Source: an uncultured Pseudoxanthomonas sp. | Lineage (GTDB): Bacteria; Pseudomonadota; Gammaproteobacteria; Xanthomonadales; Xanthomonadaceae | DNA length: 64,000 nt | Direction of reading: 5' to 3' | Assembly: GCF_946886695.1 (NCBI RefSeq) | Contig: NZ_CAMPJD010000001.1 | Span: forward strand, 62,001-126,000 | Translations under genes and position numbers: made by a program | Shown: in pieces, positions 1 to 9,574 of the stretch | Numbering within the stretch: position 1 is the first letter of the stretch | Layout: every line of letters begins with the position of its first letter | Notes under the pieces: generated by a model | Seen by the model: the letters and a program-made list of their open reading frames with translations, nothing else | Told to the model about the DNA's origin: nothing | The model's database searches: none

Positions 1-728
1 CGATGGAGGAACTGACTTCCACCGTGCGCCAGAACGCCGAGTCCGCCCGCCAGGCCAACCAGTTGGCCATCGGTGCCGCAGGCGTCGCCTCACAGGGCGG
101 CGAAGTGGTCAGCAAAGTCGTCAGCACCATGACCGACATCGAACAGTCGTCGAAGAAGATCGCCGAGATCATCTCGGTCATCGACGGCATCGCTTTCCAG
201 ACCAACATCCTGGCGCTCAATGCCGCGGTTGAAGCCGCACGGGCGGGCGAACAGGGCCGCGGCTTCGCGGTGGTCGCATCGGAAGTCCGCACGCTGGCCC
301 AGCGCAGCGCCAATGCCGCCAAGGAGATCAAGGGCCTGATCGAGACCTCGGTGGACAAGGTCGCCGACGGCTCGGCGCTGGTGCACCAGGCCGGCACGAC
401 CATGAGCGAGATTGTCGCCTCGGTGCAGCGCGTGACCGACATCATGGCCGAGATCTCCGCGGCCTCGCAGGAACAGAGCGCCGGCATCGAGCAGGTCAAC
501 CAGACCATCACCCAGATGGACGAGACCACCCAGCAGAACGCCGCGCTGGTGGAAGAAGCCACCGCCGCCGCGCGCAGCATGGAAGAACAGGCGCAGGCAC
601 TGGCCGAGGCCGTCTCCACCTTCCGGCTGGACGGCCACGGCCGTGTCGCGCGGCTGGTGCACGAACGCGTCACCCGCATCGCCGCCGGCACCGCGCCGCG
701 GGGCGTTACCGAACCGCACCCGTACTGA
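1..728 (+). CDS. Methyl-accepting chemotaxis protein, C-terminal part (5' end outside window)
   Basis: This is the cytoplasmic signalling half of a chemoreceptor. The reading frame is open to the left window edge, with codons in phase from base 3, so the sensor, membrane and HAMP parts lie outside. The visible 241 residues contain the conserved hairpin tip ([20 protein letters not shown], then [15 protein letters not shown]) that binds CheW and CheA, followed by the descending helix with methylation-type glutamates. The tail after the signalling domain is basic and proline-rich and ends EPHPY. It lacks the W-x-x-F pentapeptide carried by the receptors at 1539-3788 and 7239-9467. The first ~304 bases are identical to bases 8695-8998 of the receptor at 7239. 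A sigma-28 promoter for cheW follows at once. Confidence 0.95.
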   Translation, partial: MEELTSTVRQNAESARQANQLAIGAAGVASQGGEVVSKVVSTMTDIEQSSKKIAEIISVIDGIAFQTNILALNAAVEAARAGEQGRGFAVVASEVRTLAQRSANAAKEIKGLIETSVDKVADGSALVHQAGTTMSEIVASVQRVTDIMAEISAASQEQSAGIEQVNQTITQMDETTQQNAALVEEATAAARSMEEQAQALAEAVSTFRLDGHGRVARLVHERVTRIAAGTAPRGVTEPHPY

Positions 729-733
729 CCCCC

Positions 734-760
734 TAAAGAAACCCGTCCCGGGGCCGATCT
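734..760 (+). promoter_or_regulatory. Sigma-28 (FliA) promoter of cheW
   Basis: TAAAGAAA at 734-741, then an 11-base spacer, then GCCGATCT at 753-760. This is close to the FliA consensus TAAAGTTT-N11-GCCGATAA. It lies 6 bases after the receptor stop codon and would give a ~58-base leader before the cheW ATG at 826. Confidence 0.85.
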
Positions 761-825
761 AGGCCATGACAGGTTCCGTCCCGGGAACCCCGACACCTTC
801 ACCGGCTGCAACAGGAGCCCGACGA

Positions 826-1314
826 ATGAGCGACAAGAAAACCCAGGCCGCGGCGAGCGCGGACGAGTTCCTCAGCTTCACCCTGGGGGACGAGCACTAC
901 GGCGTGGACATCCTGAAGGTCCAGGAAATCCGAGGCTACGACTCGGTGACCCGCCTGCCGGACGCACCGGACTACATCAAGGGCGTCATCAACCTGCGCG
1001 GCACCATCGTGCCGGTGATCGACCTGCGCCTGAAGCTGCGCCTGAAGGAAGCCCGCTACGACGCCTTCACCGTGATGATCGTGCTGAACGTGGAAGACCG
1101 CGTGGTCGGCATCGTGGTGGACAGCGTGTCGGACGTGATCGCGCTGAACGCCGAGCAGATCCGTCCCACGCCGGAATTCGGTGCCAGCGTCGATACCCGC
1201 TTCATTTCCGGCATCGGCACGGTGGACGAGCGCATGCTGATCCTGCTCGATATCGAGACCCTCATCGACAGCGCCGACCTGGGTCAGCCGTTGCCGGAGC
1301 AGGTCGCTGCCTGA
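826..1314 (+). CDS. cheW: CheW chemotaxis coupling protein
   Basis: CheW is the cytoplasmic scaffold that joins chemoreceptors to the CheA kinase. The 162-residue product is a single CheW-like SH3 barrel domain from about residue 14 to 150. It shows the typical elements [20 protein letters not shown], then [15 protein letters not shown], then ILLDIETLI near the end. The ATG at 826 was chosen over the in-frame ATG at 766 because AGGAG lies 9 bases upstream (812-816) and the sequence between them does not look like protein. The gene has its own sigma-28 promoter and a terminator at 1352-1386, so it appears to be monocistronic between two receptors. cheA is not in the window. Confidence 0.96.
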   Translation: MSDKKTQAAASADEFLSFTLGDEHYGVDILKVQEIRGYDSVTRLPDAPDYIKGVINLRGTIVPVIDLRLKLRLKEARYDAFTVMIVLNVEDRVVGIVVDSVSDVIALNAEQIRPTPEFGASVDTRFISGIGTVDERMLILLDIETLIDSADLGQPLPEQVAA

Positions 1315-1351
1315 CGCGCCGCGTTCGCGGTACGCACTCTGCATTCCCCCG

Positions 1352-1386
1352 GGGACCGCAGGCCGCAAGGCCTCCGGTCCCTTTTT
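1352..1386 (+). terminator. Rho-independent terminator after cheW
   Basis: GC-rich stem (GGGACCG-c-AGGCC paired with GGCCT-c-CGGTCCC) around a GCAA loop, followed by five T at 1382-1386. It lies 37 bases after the cheW stop. Confidence 0.85.
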
Positions 1387-1444
1387 CTTGCGCGGCCCCG
1401 CCCCCGCTGCACCACGCCTTTCGTCGTAGGGGTAAGAAAACCAC

Positions 1445-1471
1445 TGAAATTCGTCCATTCGCGGCCGCTAA
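1445..1471 (+). promoter_or_regulatory. Probable sigma-28 promoter of the sCache chemoreceptor
   Basis: TGAAATTC at 1445-1452, an 11-base spacer, and GCCGCTAA at 1464-1471. The -10 matches the FliA consensus at 7 of 8 positions and the -35 at 5 of 8, so it is weaker than its neighbours. It lies 67 bases before the ATG at 1539. Confidence 0.65.
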
Positions 1472-1538
1472 TACCTACGAAGGCAATCCGCCCCGCATTC
1501 CGTACGCACAGGCCCCACCTGTCGCCAGAGACCCCGCC

Positions 1539-3788
1539 ATGACGTTCAACGCCAAGATCGCCGCCCTGCTCTCCAACCTGCCGCTGAAGCGCAAGTTCCT
1601 CATCCAGACCGCACTGGTTGCCATCGGCACCATCGGCCTGGCGGTGATCGCGGCGCGCATGCAGTACCTGGATCTCACCGGGACGCGGCAGGCGGGCCTG
1701 AAAGCGCAGACCGAGATGGCGCTGGGCGTCATCGAGGGATATGCGAAACAGGTGGAAGCCGGCACCCTGGATGAAGCACAGGCGAAGGAGAGCGCGCTGG
1801 CCACGCTCGCCTCGATGCAGGCGAACAAAGGCGTGGATTACTTCTTCGTCACCGACGAAGCACCGACCATGCTGATGCACCCTACCCGTCCCGACCTGAT
1901 CGGCAAGCCGCTGGATGATGTGCTGAGCCCGGATGGCAAGCGCATCTTCCCCGAGTTCGTCCGCGTGGCGCGCGCGGGCGGTGGCCATGTCGACTACAGC
2001 TGGGCCAAGGCCGGCGAAGAAGACCCGGTGCCGAAGACCTCGTATGCGGCGTTGTACCAGCCGTGGGGCTGGGTGATCGGCACCGGCGTCTATATCGACG
2101 ACACCCAGGCGCAGGCGCTGCAGTTCACCTTCATCATGACCATCGTCGGCGGCCTGCTGGTGCTGCTGAGCATGGCGATCGGCTGGGTGATCGGCCAGTC
2201 GGTGCTGGAACCGGTCTCGCGCGCACTGGCCGCCATCAAGGGCGTCTCGCGGGGCGACCTGAGCGTGCGCACCGGCCACCACGGCCGCGACGAAGTCGGC
2301 CAGATGCTCAAGGCCACCGACGAAATGGTGCACATGCTGGAGCGTTTCTCGCAGGAAACGCATGTGATGATCCGCCTGCACGAAGCCGAGGACATCAGCC
2401 ACCGCATGCCGGAGGATTTCCCCGGCGTGTACGGCGAACTGGCAGGCGGCATCAACACGATGATGTTCGAGCACCTGGATGCTTTCCGCGATGCCATCGG
2501 CATCCTGGAACGCTACGCCAGCGGCGACCTCAGCCAGGATGCGCGTCGCCTGCCCGGTACGCGTGCGTTCCTGCATGAAGCGATGGACGCGGCCAAGCAG
2601 AGCCTGCTGGCCATCAACGCCGAGATCAAGCGCCTCGCACAGGCCGCCGGGGCCGGTGACTTCAGCGCCCGCGGCGACGAGGCGCGCTTCCAGCACGACT
2701 TCCGCCAGATGGTGCAGGGCCTGAACGCCATGATGGCGACCAGCGACCGCAACCTGGCCCAGCTGTCCGCCCTGCTGCGCGCGATCGCCGATGGCGACCT
2801 CACGGCCCGCATGGAAGGCGATTTCCACGGTGTCTTCGCCACCATGCGTGATGACGCCAACGCCACCGTCGCCCAGCTGACCGAGATCGTCGGCGGCATC
2901 CAGATGGCGGCCACCAGCATCAATACTGCGGCCGGCGAGATCGCATCGGGCAACAACGACCTGTCGCGCCGTACCGAGCAACAGGCGGCCAACCTGGAAG
3001 AAACCGCCGCCTCGATGGAGGAACTGACCTCCACCGTGCGCCAGAACGCCGAGTCCGCCCGCCAGGCCAACCAGTTGGCCATTGGTGCGGCGTCTGTCGC
3101 TTCGCAGGGTGGCGAGGTGGTCGGTCGCGTGGTCACCACGATGACCGACATCGAACAGTCCTCCAAGAAGATCGCCGAGATCATCTCGGTCATCGACGGC
3201 ATCGCCTTCCAGACCAACATCCTGGCCTTGAACGCGGCCGTGGAAGCCGCCCGTGCCGGTGAACAGGGTCGCGGCTTCGCGGTGGTCGCTTCGGAAGTCC
3301 GGACGCTGGCGCAGCGCAGCGCCAATGCTGCCAAGGAGATCAAGGGCCTGATCGAAACGTCGGTGGACAAGGTCGCCGAGGGTTCGGCGCTGGTGAACCA
3401 GGCCGGCACGACGATGGGTGAGATCGTGGCCTCGGTGCAGCGCGTGACCGACATCATGGCCGAGATCTCCGCGGCCTCGCAGGAACAGTCGGCCGGCATC
3501 GAGCAGGTCAACCAGACCATCACGCAGATGGACGAAACCACCCAGCAGAACGCTGCACTGGTGGAAGAAGCCACCGCCGCCGCACGCTCCATGGAAGAAC
3601 AGGCCGGCGCACTGACCCAGAGCGTGTCGGTGTTCAAGCTGCAGGCTGCCCCCAGTGCACCGGTGCGCCAAGCCCCTATGGCCGCCGCTGCACCGCGGCC
3701 GGTGGCGACACCCAGGGCCGTGGCCCGCAAGCCGGTTGCGCGCAAGCCCGAGCCTGCCCTCGCCGACGGTGACTGGCAGGAGTTCTGA
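1539..3788 (+). CDS. Methyl-accepting chemotaxis protein with single Cache sensor
   Basis: Membrane chemoreceptor of 749 residues. TM1 is at about residues 19-38. A periplasmic single-Cache (sCache_2-like) domain spans about 45-190 ([15 protein letters not shown], then [14 protein letters not shown]). TM2 is at about 196-219, HAMP at 220-272, a second HAMP-like segment near 407-455, and the MCP signalling domain at about 455-705 with the hairpin tip near 553-596. sCache domains usually bind small organic acids; the ligand here is unknown. The C-terminus is DGDWQEF, a W-x-x-F pentapeptide of the type that tethers CheR or CheB/CheD in other bacteria. It has its own sigma-28-like promoter and a terminator, so it appears monocistronic. 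Confidence 0.95.
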   Translation: MTFNAKIAALLSNLPLKRKFLIQTALVAIGTIGLAVIAARMQYLDLTGTRQAGLKAQTEMALGVIEGYAKQVEAGTLDEAQAKESALATLASMQANKGVDYFFVTDEAPTMLMHPTRPDLIGKPLDDVLSPDGKRIFPEFVRVARAGGGHVDYSWAKAGEEDPVPKTSYAALYQPWGWVIGTGVYIDDTQAQALQFTFIMTIVGGLLVLLSMAIGWVIGQSVLEPVSRALAAIKGVSRGDLSVRTGHHGRDEVGQMLKATDEMVHMLERFSQETHVMIRLHEAEDISHRMPEDFPGVYGELAGGINTMMFEHLDAFRDAIGILERYASGDLSQDARRLPGTRAFLHEAMDAAKQSLLAINAEIKRLAQAAGAGDFSARGDEARFQHDFRQMVQGLNAMMATSDRNLAQLSALLRAIADGDLTARMEGDFHGVFATMRDDANATVAQLTEIVGGIQMAATSINTAAGEIASGNNDLSRRTEQQAANLEETAASMEELTSTVRQNAESARQANQLAIGAASVASQGGEVVGRVVTTMTDIEQSSKKIAEIISVIDGIAFQTNILALNAAVEAARAGEQGRGFAVVASEVRTLAQRSANAAKEIKGLIETSVDKVAEGSALVNQAGTTMGEIVASVQRVTDIMAEISAASQEQSAGIEQVNQTITQMDETTQQNAALVEEATAAARSMEEQAGALTQSVSVFKLQAAPSAPVRQAPMAAAAPRPVATPRAVARKPVARKPEPALADGDWQEF

Positions 3789-3794
3789 GCCGAC

Positions 3795-3819
3795 GGGCGC
3801 ACCCGGCGTGCGCCCCTTT
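3795..3819 (+). terminator. Terminator-like hairpin after the sCache chemoreceptor
   Basis: Perfect 8-bp stem GGGCGCAC / GTGCGCCC (3795-3802 and 3808-3815) with a 5-base loop, followed by CTTTC. The T tract is short. Confidence 0.7.
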
Positions 3820-3831
3820 CCGTGACCGCCT

Positions 3832-3858
3832 TCAAGTAACCCGGACTCCGGCCGATAT
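3832..3858 (+). promoter_or_regulatory. Sigma-28 promoter of the PAS-GAF-GGDEF-EAL gene
   Basis: TCAAGTAA at 3832-3839, an 11-base spacer, and GCCGATAT at 3851-3858. The predicted leader before the ATG at 3958 is about 92 bases. Confidence 0.8.
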
Positions 3859-3957
3859 GTCACCAGAAGGCCCTCTTCCCTGGCACCCGATGACCGTCGC
3901 ACCCCCCGCCACCGACGACGCCACCCGCTGCCCGAAAGTGCGCCGCGAGGGCAGTGC

Positions 3958-6570
3958 ATGCTAGGCCGCACGCTGACCTCGCTGACATCGGTGCGCGACG
4001 CACAGGCGTCCACGGATCTCCCGCCGGAGAGCCTCTGGCACGTACTGGAGCAGTCCGTCGATGCTGCGTTCGTCGTCGATGGGCGCCACCGGGTGGTGCT
4101 GTTCAATCCGGCGGCGGAAGCGCTCTGGGGGTGCCCGCGCGAAGACGTGCATGGCATGCCGTTCACCCGCCTGCTGTCCAGTCCCCAGGCGGACAGCAGC
4201 CCCGACGCCACGCTGGCGCAACTGCTCGGCAGCCATCGCGATGCCGTGCTGCACCGGCCCGATGGCAGCGAGGTCGCTTGTTCGGTATCTCTATCCAAGG
4301 TGCGAGTGGGCGCGCAGGTCTTCCATACCGCCTTCGTGCGCGACACCAGCGACCAGAAGCGCCAGCTTGAGCGCCTGCGCCAACTGTCGATCGTGGTGGA
4401 CAAGAGCGACAACGCGATCTTCGTGAGCGCGCCGGACCGCGAAGTGGTCTACGTCAACAGCGGCTTCACCCGCATGCTGGGTTACCGGCTCGAAGAGCTG
4501 CGCGGGATCAAACCCTCGCAGCTGCTGTCCGGCGCGCATACCGACGCCAGCCTGGACGATCGCATCAGCCAGGCGATGAAGGCCGGCGAAGGCCTGCAGA
4601 CGGAAGTGCTGCTGTACACCAAGTCGGGCCGCCCGCTGTGGCTTTCGGCTGCGATCAACCCGGTGCACGACGAGGACGGGACACTGCTGGGGCTGGTCAG
4701 CGTGCTGAGCGACATCACCCAGACCAAGATGCACCAGGTACTGCACAACAAGGTGCTGGATGCACTGGTGCACGAATGGAGCGTCGCCGACGTGATGACG
4801 CTGATCTGCCGCGAGGTGGAGCACATCGCGCCGGAACTGACGGTCTCCATCATCACCGTGGACAACGAGGGGCTGATGCACGCCCTCGCCTCGCCCAGCC
4901 TGCCGGAAGCCTGGGCCCGCAAGATCGACGGCATGGCGATAGGTCCACGCGCCGGCGTGTGCGGTGCCGCCGCCTGGCGGGGCCGCGCGGTGCTGGTGAA
5001 GGACATCGCCAGCGATCCGCTGTGCGCCGGCACCCGCCACCTCACCACGCCACTCGGGTTGCGCGCCTGCTGGACGCACCCCATCAAGTCGAGCAGCGGC
5101 CGCGTGCTGGGCACGCTGTCGTTCTACTACCGCGAGAACCGCGGTCCCGACGAACTGCATGAACGCCTGGCCGATACGTGCCTGCACCTATGTTCGCTGA
5201 CGCTGGAGCGCGAGCAGACCAACGAGCGCGTGCACCAGTTGGCGTTCTACGACACGCTGACCGGCCTGCCGAACCGCATCATGTTCAGCGCCAAAGCGGA
5301 ACAGGCGCTGGCCAACGTCGCCCAGGTGAACGGCACCGCGGCCGTACTCTTCATCGACCTGGACCGCTTCAAGCGCGTGAACGACGCGCAGGGACACGCC
5401 GCCGGCGATGGCCTGCTGCGCGATGTTGCCGCACGCCTGAGCGAGGAACTCGGGGGCATCAACATCGTCGGCCGCCAGGCCGGCGACGAATTCGTCGCGG
5501 TGCTGCCGATGTGCAGCGCCGAACAGGCCGGCAGCGTGGCCGAGCGGATGCTCGGCGCCATCGCGGCGCCGACCACCGCCGGCCTGATGACGCTGCATCC
5601 CAGCGCCAGCATCGGCGTGGCGATGTTTCCGGACGACGGTCGTGACATCGACCTGCTCGTGCGCCATGCCGACATGGCGATGTACCGCGCGAAAACCGAT
5701 GGCGGCGGCAGCTTCCGCTTCTTCAGCCTGGACATGAACCGGCTGGCGCAGGAGCGTGTTTCACTCGAAACCGCGCTGCGCGAGGCCCTCAGGCTCGACC
5801 AGCTGAAACTGCAGTACCAGCCCCAGGTCGGCGGCTGCGACGGCAGACAGTTGTATGGCGTGGAGGCACTGCTGCGCTGGCACCATGCGGAGCTCGGCAT
5901 CATTCCCCCCGCGCGCTTCGTGCCGGTGGCCGAAGAGTGCGGGCTGATCGCCGAGCTCAGCCTGTGGGTGCTGCGCCAGGCGTGTGCGCAGATGGCCGAC
6001 TGGCGCCAGCGTGGCATCGATATCCCGCGCGTGTCGGTGAACGTTTCCGCGATCAATTTCCGTGACCCGCAGCTGTCGCTGCAGATTTCCGACCTGCTGG
6101 ACGAGCACGGCCTGGAACCGGGCGACCTGACGCTCGAGATTACCGAGAGCGTCATGCTGGACCCGGACCCGGACGTGCTCGAGAACATCGAGGCCATCTA
6201 CGTGCTGGGCGTGCGGCTGTCGCTGGACGACTTCGGTACCGGCTATTCCAGCCTCAGCCATCTGCATCGCCTGCCCATCAGCGAGCTCAAGCTGGACCAG
6301 AGCTTCGTACGCGACATCGACACCAGCGCCATCGCACGCACGCTGACCTCCTCGGTACTGCGCATCGGTGAAAGCCTGGGCATGAAGGTGGTCGCCGAGG
6401 GCGTGGAAACCGAATCGCAGCACCGCTTCCTGACCGAACAGCGCTTTCCCGTGTTGCAGGGCTATCTGTTCTCGCCGCCGCTGCCGCCCGGGCCGCTGGA
6501 AGAGTGGTTGGACACGCACGGCTACGCGGCTGCCCGCGAAGTCGAGACCGGAGCTGGCGCTACGCCGTAG
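3958..6570 (+). CDS. PAS-PAS-GAF-GGDEF-EAL cyclic-di-GMP phosphodiesterase
   Basis: Cytoplasmic c-di-GMP enzyme of 870 residues with no membrane segment. Domains in order: PAS at about 22-130 (LEQSVDAAFVVDGRHRVVLF), PAS at about 147-255 (YVNSGFTRMLGYRLEELRGI), GAF at about 270-415, GGDEF at about 425-590, EAL at about 605-855. The EAL domain keeps all key motifs: EALLRW, LEITESVML, DDFGTGYSS, KLDQSFV and AEGVET, so it should hydrolyse c-di-GMP. The GGDEF site reads AGDEF, a variant that may be weakly active or act as a GTP-sensing regulatory domain. With a sigma-28 promoter in front it belongs to the motility regulon, which fits a role in lowering c-di-GMP in swimming cells. Confidence 0.93.
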   Translation: MLGRTLTSLTSVRDAQASTDLPPESLWHVLEQSVDAAFVVDGRHRVVLFNPAAEALWGCPREDVHGMPFTRLLSSPQADSSPDATLAQLLGSHRDAVLHRPDGSEVACSVSLSKVRVGAQVFHTAFVRDTSDQKRQLERLRQLSIVVDKSDNAIFVSAPDREVVYVNSGFTRMLGYRLEELRGIKPSQLLSGAHTDASLDDRISQAMKAGEGLQTEVLLYTKSGRPLWLSAAINPVHDEDGTLLGLVSVLSDITQTKMHQVLHNKVLDALVHEWSVADVMTLICREVEHIAPELTVSIITVDNEGLMHALASPSLPEAWARKIDGMAIGPRAGVCGAAAWRGRAVLVKDIASDPLCAGTRHLTTPLGLRACWTHPIKSSSGRVLGTLSFYYRENRGPDELHERLADTCLHLCSLTLEREQTNERVHQLAFYDTLTGLPNRIMFSAKAEQALANVAQVNGTAAVLFIDLDRFKRVNDAQGHAAGDGLLRDVAARLSEELGGINIVGRQAGDEFVAVLPMCSAEQAGSVAERMLGAIAAPTTAGLMTLHPSASIGVAMFPDDGRDIDLLVRHADMAMYRAKTDGGGSFRFFSLDMNRLAQERVSLETALREALRLDQLKLQYQPQVGGCDGRQLYGVEALLRWHHAELGIIPPARFVPVAEECGLIAELSLWVLRQACAQMADWRQRGIDIPRVSVNVSAINFRDPQLSLQISDLLDEHGLEPGDLTLEITESVMLDPDPDVLENIEAIYVLGVRLSLDDFGTGYSSLSHLHRLPISELKLDQSFVRDIDTSAIARTLTSSVLRIGESLGMKVVAEGVETESQHRFLTEQRFPVLQGYLFSPPLPPGPLEEWLDTHGYAAAREVETGAGATP

Positions 6571-6668
6571 CCGCAACGCCGGGCGTGCGAGCGGCTGAGT
6601 GGGCAACCCGGAAAGTGTGATCCGTATCCCAGTCGCAGGAACGAACGATCCCGCGTTGCGCCATCGCC

Positions 6669-6695
6669 TCAAGTTTGGCGACGACGAGCCGATCT
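6669..6695 (+). promoter_or_regulatory. Sigma-28 promoter of the OB-fold protein / 4HB receptor unit
   Basis: TCAAGTTT at 6669-6676, an 11-base spacer, and GCCGATCT at 6688-6695. It lies 47 bases before the ATG at 6743. No other sigma-28 site was seen before the receptor at 7239, so the two genes may be cotranscribed. Confidence 0.85.
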
Positions 6696-6742
6696 CTGGC
6701 AGTGAGCCGTTACCCCTCTTCTGTCCATCCGGAGTTACTGGA

Positions 6743-7147
6743 ATGAAAATCGCATCCGTCCTGACCCTGTCCATCGCCATCGTCGGTGCCGCCCTGCTGA
6801 TGCCCGCGACGCCGGCCAACAGCCAGTCGCAGGTCGACAACGCGATCCCCGCCGACATGGCCGCGCGCTTCGCCGGCAAGAACGGCACCGTCTGCGGCAA
6901 GGTGGGCAAGGCACGCTTCGCCGAGAACTCCGAAGGCACCCCGACCTTCCTGTACATGGGCGGCAACTTCCCGCGCCACACGTTCACGGCGCGCATCCCG
7001 GGCGACGCCCGTGCCAAGTTCAAGCCGGCCCCGGAAGAGCTGGAAGGCAAGGACGTGTGCGTGATCGGCGCCATCGAGCGCGACAACTCGCGCGCCGAGA
7101 TCGTGGTCAGTTCGCCAGCGAACCTGAAGCTCGCAACGATCCGCTGA
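6743..7147 (+). CDS. Exported small OB-fold-like protein of unknown function
   Basis: The product has 134 residues and an N-terminal signal peptide (residues 1 to about 28, hydrophobic core VLTLSIAIVGAALL, then PATPANSQ), so it is probably periplasmic. The mature part is a short beta-rich domain with two cysteines (TVCGKV and KDVCVIGAI) that could form a disulphide. Its layout resembles OB-fold nucleic-acid-binding or staphylococcal-nuclease-like small domains, but I see no catalytic residues and assign no activity. The start at 6743 was chosen because it begins the signal peptide and lies downstream of the sigma-28 promoter; the frame is open from 6599. Expression with motility genes is its main functional clue. 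Confidence 0.75.
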   Translation: MKIASVLTLSIAIVGAALLMPATPANSQSQVDNAIPADMAARFAGKNGTVCGKVGKARFAENSEGTPTFLYMGGNFPRHTFTARIPGDARAKFKPAPEELEGKDVCVIGAIERDNSRAEIVVSSPANLKLATIR

Positions 7148-7158
7148 TCCGTTCCAAC

Positions 7159-7179
7159 GGCAGGGCGTCATGCCCTGCC
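7159..7179 (+). other. Intergenic hairpin before the 4HB chemoreceptor
   Basis: Perfect 8-bp stem GGCAGGGC / GCCCTGCC with a 5-base loop, without a T tract. It may attenuate or stabilise the transcript between the OB-fold gene and the receptor. Confidence 0.5.
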
Positions 7180-7238
7180 CTGTCCTGGTCGCACCCGAGA
7201 GCGGCGCGGCACGCCACCGGTAAAGGAAAACGATTCCC

Positions 7239-9467
7239 ATGCAGCGGATCAAGAACCTCAAACTGACGACGAAGATGATGCTTGCGTTCGGCGCCGTGCT
7301 GGCGCTGATGCTGGTACAGGGCATCGCTGCTTTCGTCGGCCTGAACTCGTTGAACGGCGCCACCACCGAGGTGACCGGCAACGTCCTGCCCAGCGTGAAG
7401 GCCGCTGGCGACCTGCAGAACCTGATCGGCGAGTACCGCACGACCTCCTACCGGCAGCACGTGCGGGCCAGCGACGCCGTCAAGGCGGAAGCCAAGACGC
7501 TGGCCACGCAGACGGACAAGAAGATCGAGCAGTCCATCAAGGACTACGCCACGCTGATCGCCAGCCCGGACGAAAAGAAGGCCTATGACACCTTCGTCAA
7601 GGAATGGAAGGCAGCCAAGCAGTCGTACGCCGAGGTGCAGGAGATGCTGGATCTCGGCCTGCCGGACGACGCCGTGGATACCTTCATCGGCACCACGCGC
7701 GACCAGCACCGGAAGACGGTCGCAGCACTGAACACGTTGGTCAACGTGGTCGACCAGCAAGCCAAGACGGCCAGCGCCAGCGCCGACAGCACCTTCGCTG
7801 CCTCCAGCACGCTGATGGTCATCATGCTGCTGGTGGGCATCGTGGGCGGCCTGGCCCTGGCCTGGTTCTTCGCCCGCGCCATCGCCGGTGCCGTCGGCGA
7901 AGCCGTGCGCGTGGCCAATGATGTATCCGCCGGCAAGCTGGATGGCAAGATCGACACCAGCCGCCAGGACGAAGTCGGCCAGCTGCTGTCCGCCATGCAG
8001 CGCATGCAGACGCAGGTGCAGTCGGTGATTTCCGCCCAGAGCGAAATGGCCGCGCGCCACGACGAGGGCCAGATCAGCTACCGCATGGACGACAGTGCGT
8101 TCCCGGGCGAATACGGCCGCATGGTGCGCGACACCAACGCCCTGGTCGCCTCGCACCTGCAGGCCATCGGCGATGCATTGAAGATCATGCAGCGCTACTC
8201 GGTGGGCGACCTGAGCCTGGACATGCCCAAGCTGCCGGGCGAGAAGGCCAACCTGACCGAAACGATGGATGCCACCAAGGCCAACCTGTCGGCGATCAAC
8301 GGCGAGATCAAGCGCCTGGCGATGTCCGCTTCCTCCGGCGATTTCAGCCAGCGCGGCGACGTGGACAAGTACCAGTACGACTTCCGCGACATGATCGACG
8401 GCCTGAACCAGCTGATGGAAACCACCGACGGCAACCTCGCCGAGGTGTCCGAACTGCTGCAGGCCATCGCGCGTGGCGACCTGACGGCGCGCATGGAAGG
8501 CGACTTCCATGGCGTGTTCGCCAGCATGCGTGACGATGCGGATGCCACCGTGGCCCAGCTGACCGACATCGTCGGCCGCATCCAGGACGCCTCGACCAGC
8601 ATCAACACCGCCGCCGGTGAAATCGCCTCCGGCAACAGCGACCTGTCGCGCCGTACCGAGCAACAGGCGGCCAACCTGGAAGAAACCGCCGCCTCGATGG
8701 AGGAACTGACTTCCACCGTGCGCCAGAACGCCGAGTCCGCCCGCCAGGCCAACCAGTTGGCCATCGGTGCCGCAGGCGTCGCCTCACAGGGCGGCGAAGT
8801 GGTCAGCAAAGTCGTCAGCACCATGACCGACATCGAACAGTCGTCGAAGAAGATCGCCGAGATCATCTCGGTCATCGACGGCATCGCTTTCCAGACCAAC
8901 ATCCTGGCGCTCAATGCCGCGGTTGAAGCCGCACGGGCGGGCGAACAGGGCCGCGGCTTCGCGGTGGTCGCATCGGAAGTCCGCACGCTGGCCCAGCGCT
9001 CGGCCAATGCCGCCAAGGAGATCAAGGGCCTGATCGAGACCTCGGTGGACAAGGTGGCCGATGGCTCCAAGCTGGTGAACCAGGCCGGCGCGACCATGGG
9101 CGAGATCGTCGCCAGCGTGCAGCGCGTGACCGACATCATGGCCGAGATCTCGGCGGCGTCGCAGGAACAGAGCGCCGGCATCGAACAGGTCAACCAGACC
9201 ATCACCCAGATGGACGAGACCACCCAGCAGAACGCCGCACTGGTGGAAGAAGCCTCGGCCGCTGCCCGTTCGATGGAAGAGCAGGCACAGGCACTGAGCG
9301 AATCGGTGTCGGTATTCAAACTGCATGCCAACGCGGCACCGACCCCCGTGGTCGCCAAGCCGGCCAAGGCCGCATCCGCGGCCCCTGTGAAGCCCGCGCC
9401 GCGCGCCGCCGCCCCTTCGGTGCTGGAGCCCGCGCTGGCCGATGGTGACGACTGGCAGGAATTCTGA
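7239..9467 (+). CDS. Methyl-accepting chemotaxis protein with four-helix-bundle sensor
   Basis: Chemoreceptor of 742 residues. TM1 is at about residues 13-35, a periplasmic four-helix-bundle (4HB_MCP-like) sensor at about 36-190, TM2 at about 191-217, HAMP at 213-265, and a long linker with a second HAMP-like repeat before the MCP signalling domain at about 450-700. The tip [20 protein letters not shown] is conserved. The C-terminus is DGDDWQEF, again a W-x-x-F tether. The core of the signalling domain is nucleotide-identical over ~304 bases to the receptor at the window start. The ATG at 7239 follows GTAAAGGAAAACG, a reasonable ribosome binding site. A sigma-54 site overlaps its stop codon. 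Confidence 0.95.
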   Translation: MQRIKNLKLTTKMMLAFGAVLALMLVQGIAAFVGLNSLNGATTEVTGNVLPSVKAAGDLQNLIGEYRTTSYRQHVRASDAVKAEAKTLATQTDKKIEQSIKDYATLIASPDEKKAYDTFVKEWKAAKQSYAEVQEMLDLGLPDDAVDTFIGTTRDQHRKTVAALNTLVNVVDQQAKTASASADSTFAASSTLMVIMLLVGIVGGLALAWFFARAIAGAVGEAVRVANDVSAGKLDGKIDTSRQDEVGQLLSAMQRMQTQVQSVISAQSEMAARHDEGQISYRMDDSAFPGEYGRMVRDTNALVASHLQAIGDALKIMQRYSVGDLSLDMPKLPGEKANLTETMDATKANLSAINGEIKRLAMSASSGDFSQRGDVDKYQYDFRDMIDGLNQLMETTDGNLAEVSELLQAIARGDLTARMEGDFHGVFASMRDDADATVAQLTDIVGRIQDASTSINTAAGEIASGNSDLSRRTEQQAANLEETAASMEELTSTVRQNAESARQANQLAIGAAGVASQGGEVVSKVVSTMTDIEQSSKKIAEIISVIDGIAFQTNILALNAAVEAARAGEQGRGFAVVASEVRTLAQRSANAAKEIKGLIETSVDKVADGSKLVNQAGATMGEIVASVQRVTDIMAEISAASQEQSAGIEQVNQTITQMDETTQQNAALVEEASAAARSMEEQAQALSESVSVFKLHANAAPTPVVAKPAKAASAAPVKPAPRAAAPSVLEPALADGDDWQEF

Positions 9468-9482
9468 GGCACGCGGTTTGCA
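9467..9482 (+). promoter_or_regulatory. Probable sigma-54 (RpoN) promoter of cheRDB
   Basis: AGGCACGCGGTTTGCA matches the RpoN -24/-12 consensus TGGCACG-N4-TTGCA. GG at 9468-9469 and GC at 9480-9481 are separated by exactly 10 bases. It begins on the last base of the upstream receptor's stop codon and lies 93 bases before the cheR start. Confidence 0.7.
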
Positions 9483-9501
9483 TCGCTTCCCGGCAACACG
9501 C

Positions 9502-9532
9502 CCCTTTCCCTGTCCATGCGGCAGGGAAAGGG
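9502..9532 (+). other. Perfect 11-bp-stem hairpin in the cheR leader
   Basis: CCCTTTCCCTG at 9502-9512 pairs with CAGGGAAAGGG at 9522-9532 around a 9-base loop. No T tract follows. It lies between the sigma-54 site and cheR, so it would be in the leader of that transcript, or act as an attenuator for read-through from the receptor gene. Confidence 0.65.
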
Positions 9533-9574
9533 CACCGCCACACCCCTAGCCTCACCCGTCCCGTCGAGAATCCG

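Noticed and set aside
1284..4412. 1042-codon open frame on the minus strand opposite cheW and a chemoreceptor
   Set aside because: It is antisense to well-supported genes and its translation is a low-complexity His/Gly/Asp/Leu mix. Such shadows are usual at this GC content. The same applies to the long frames at 26383-28359, 28540-30408 and 32399-34675.
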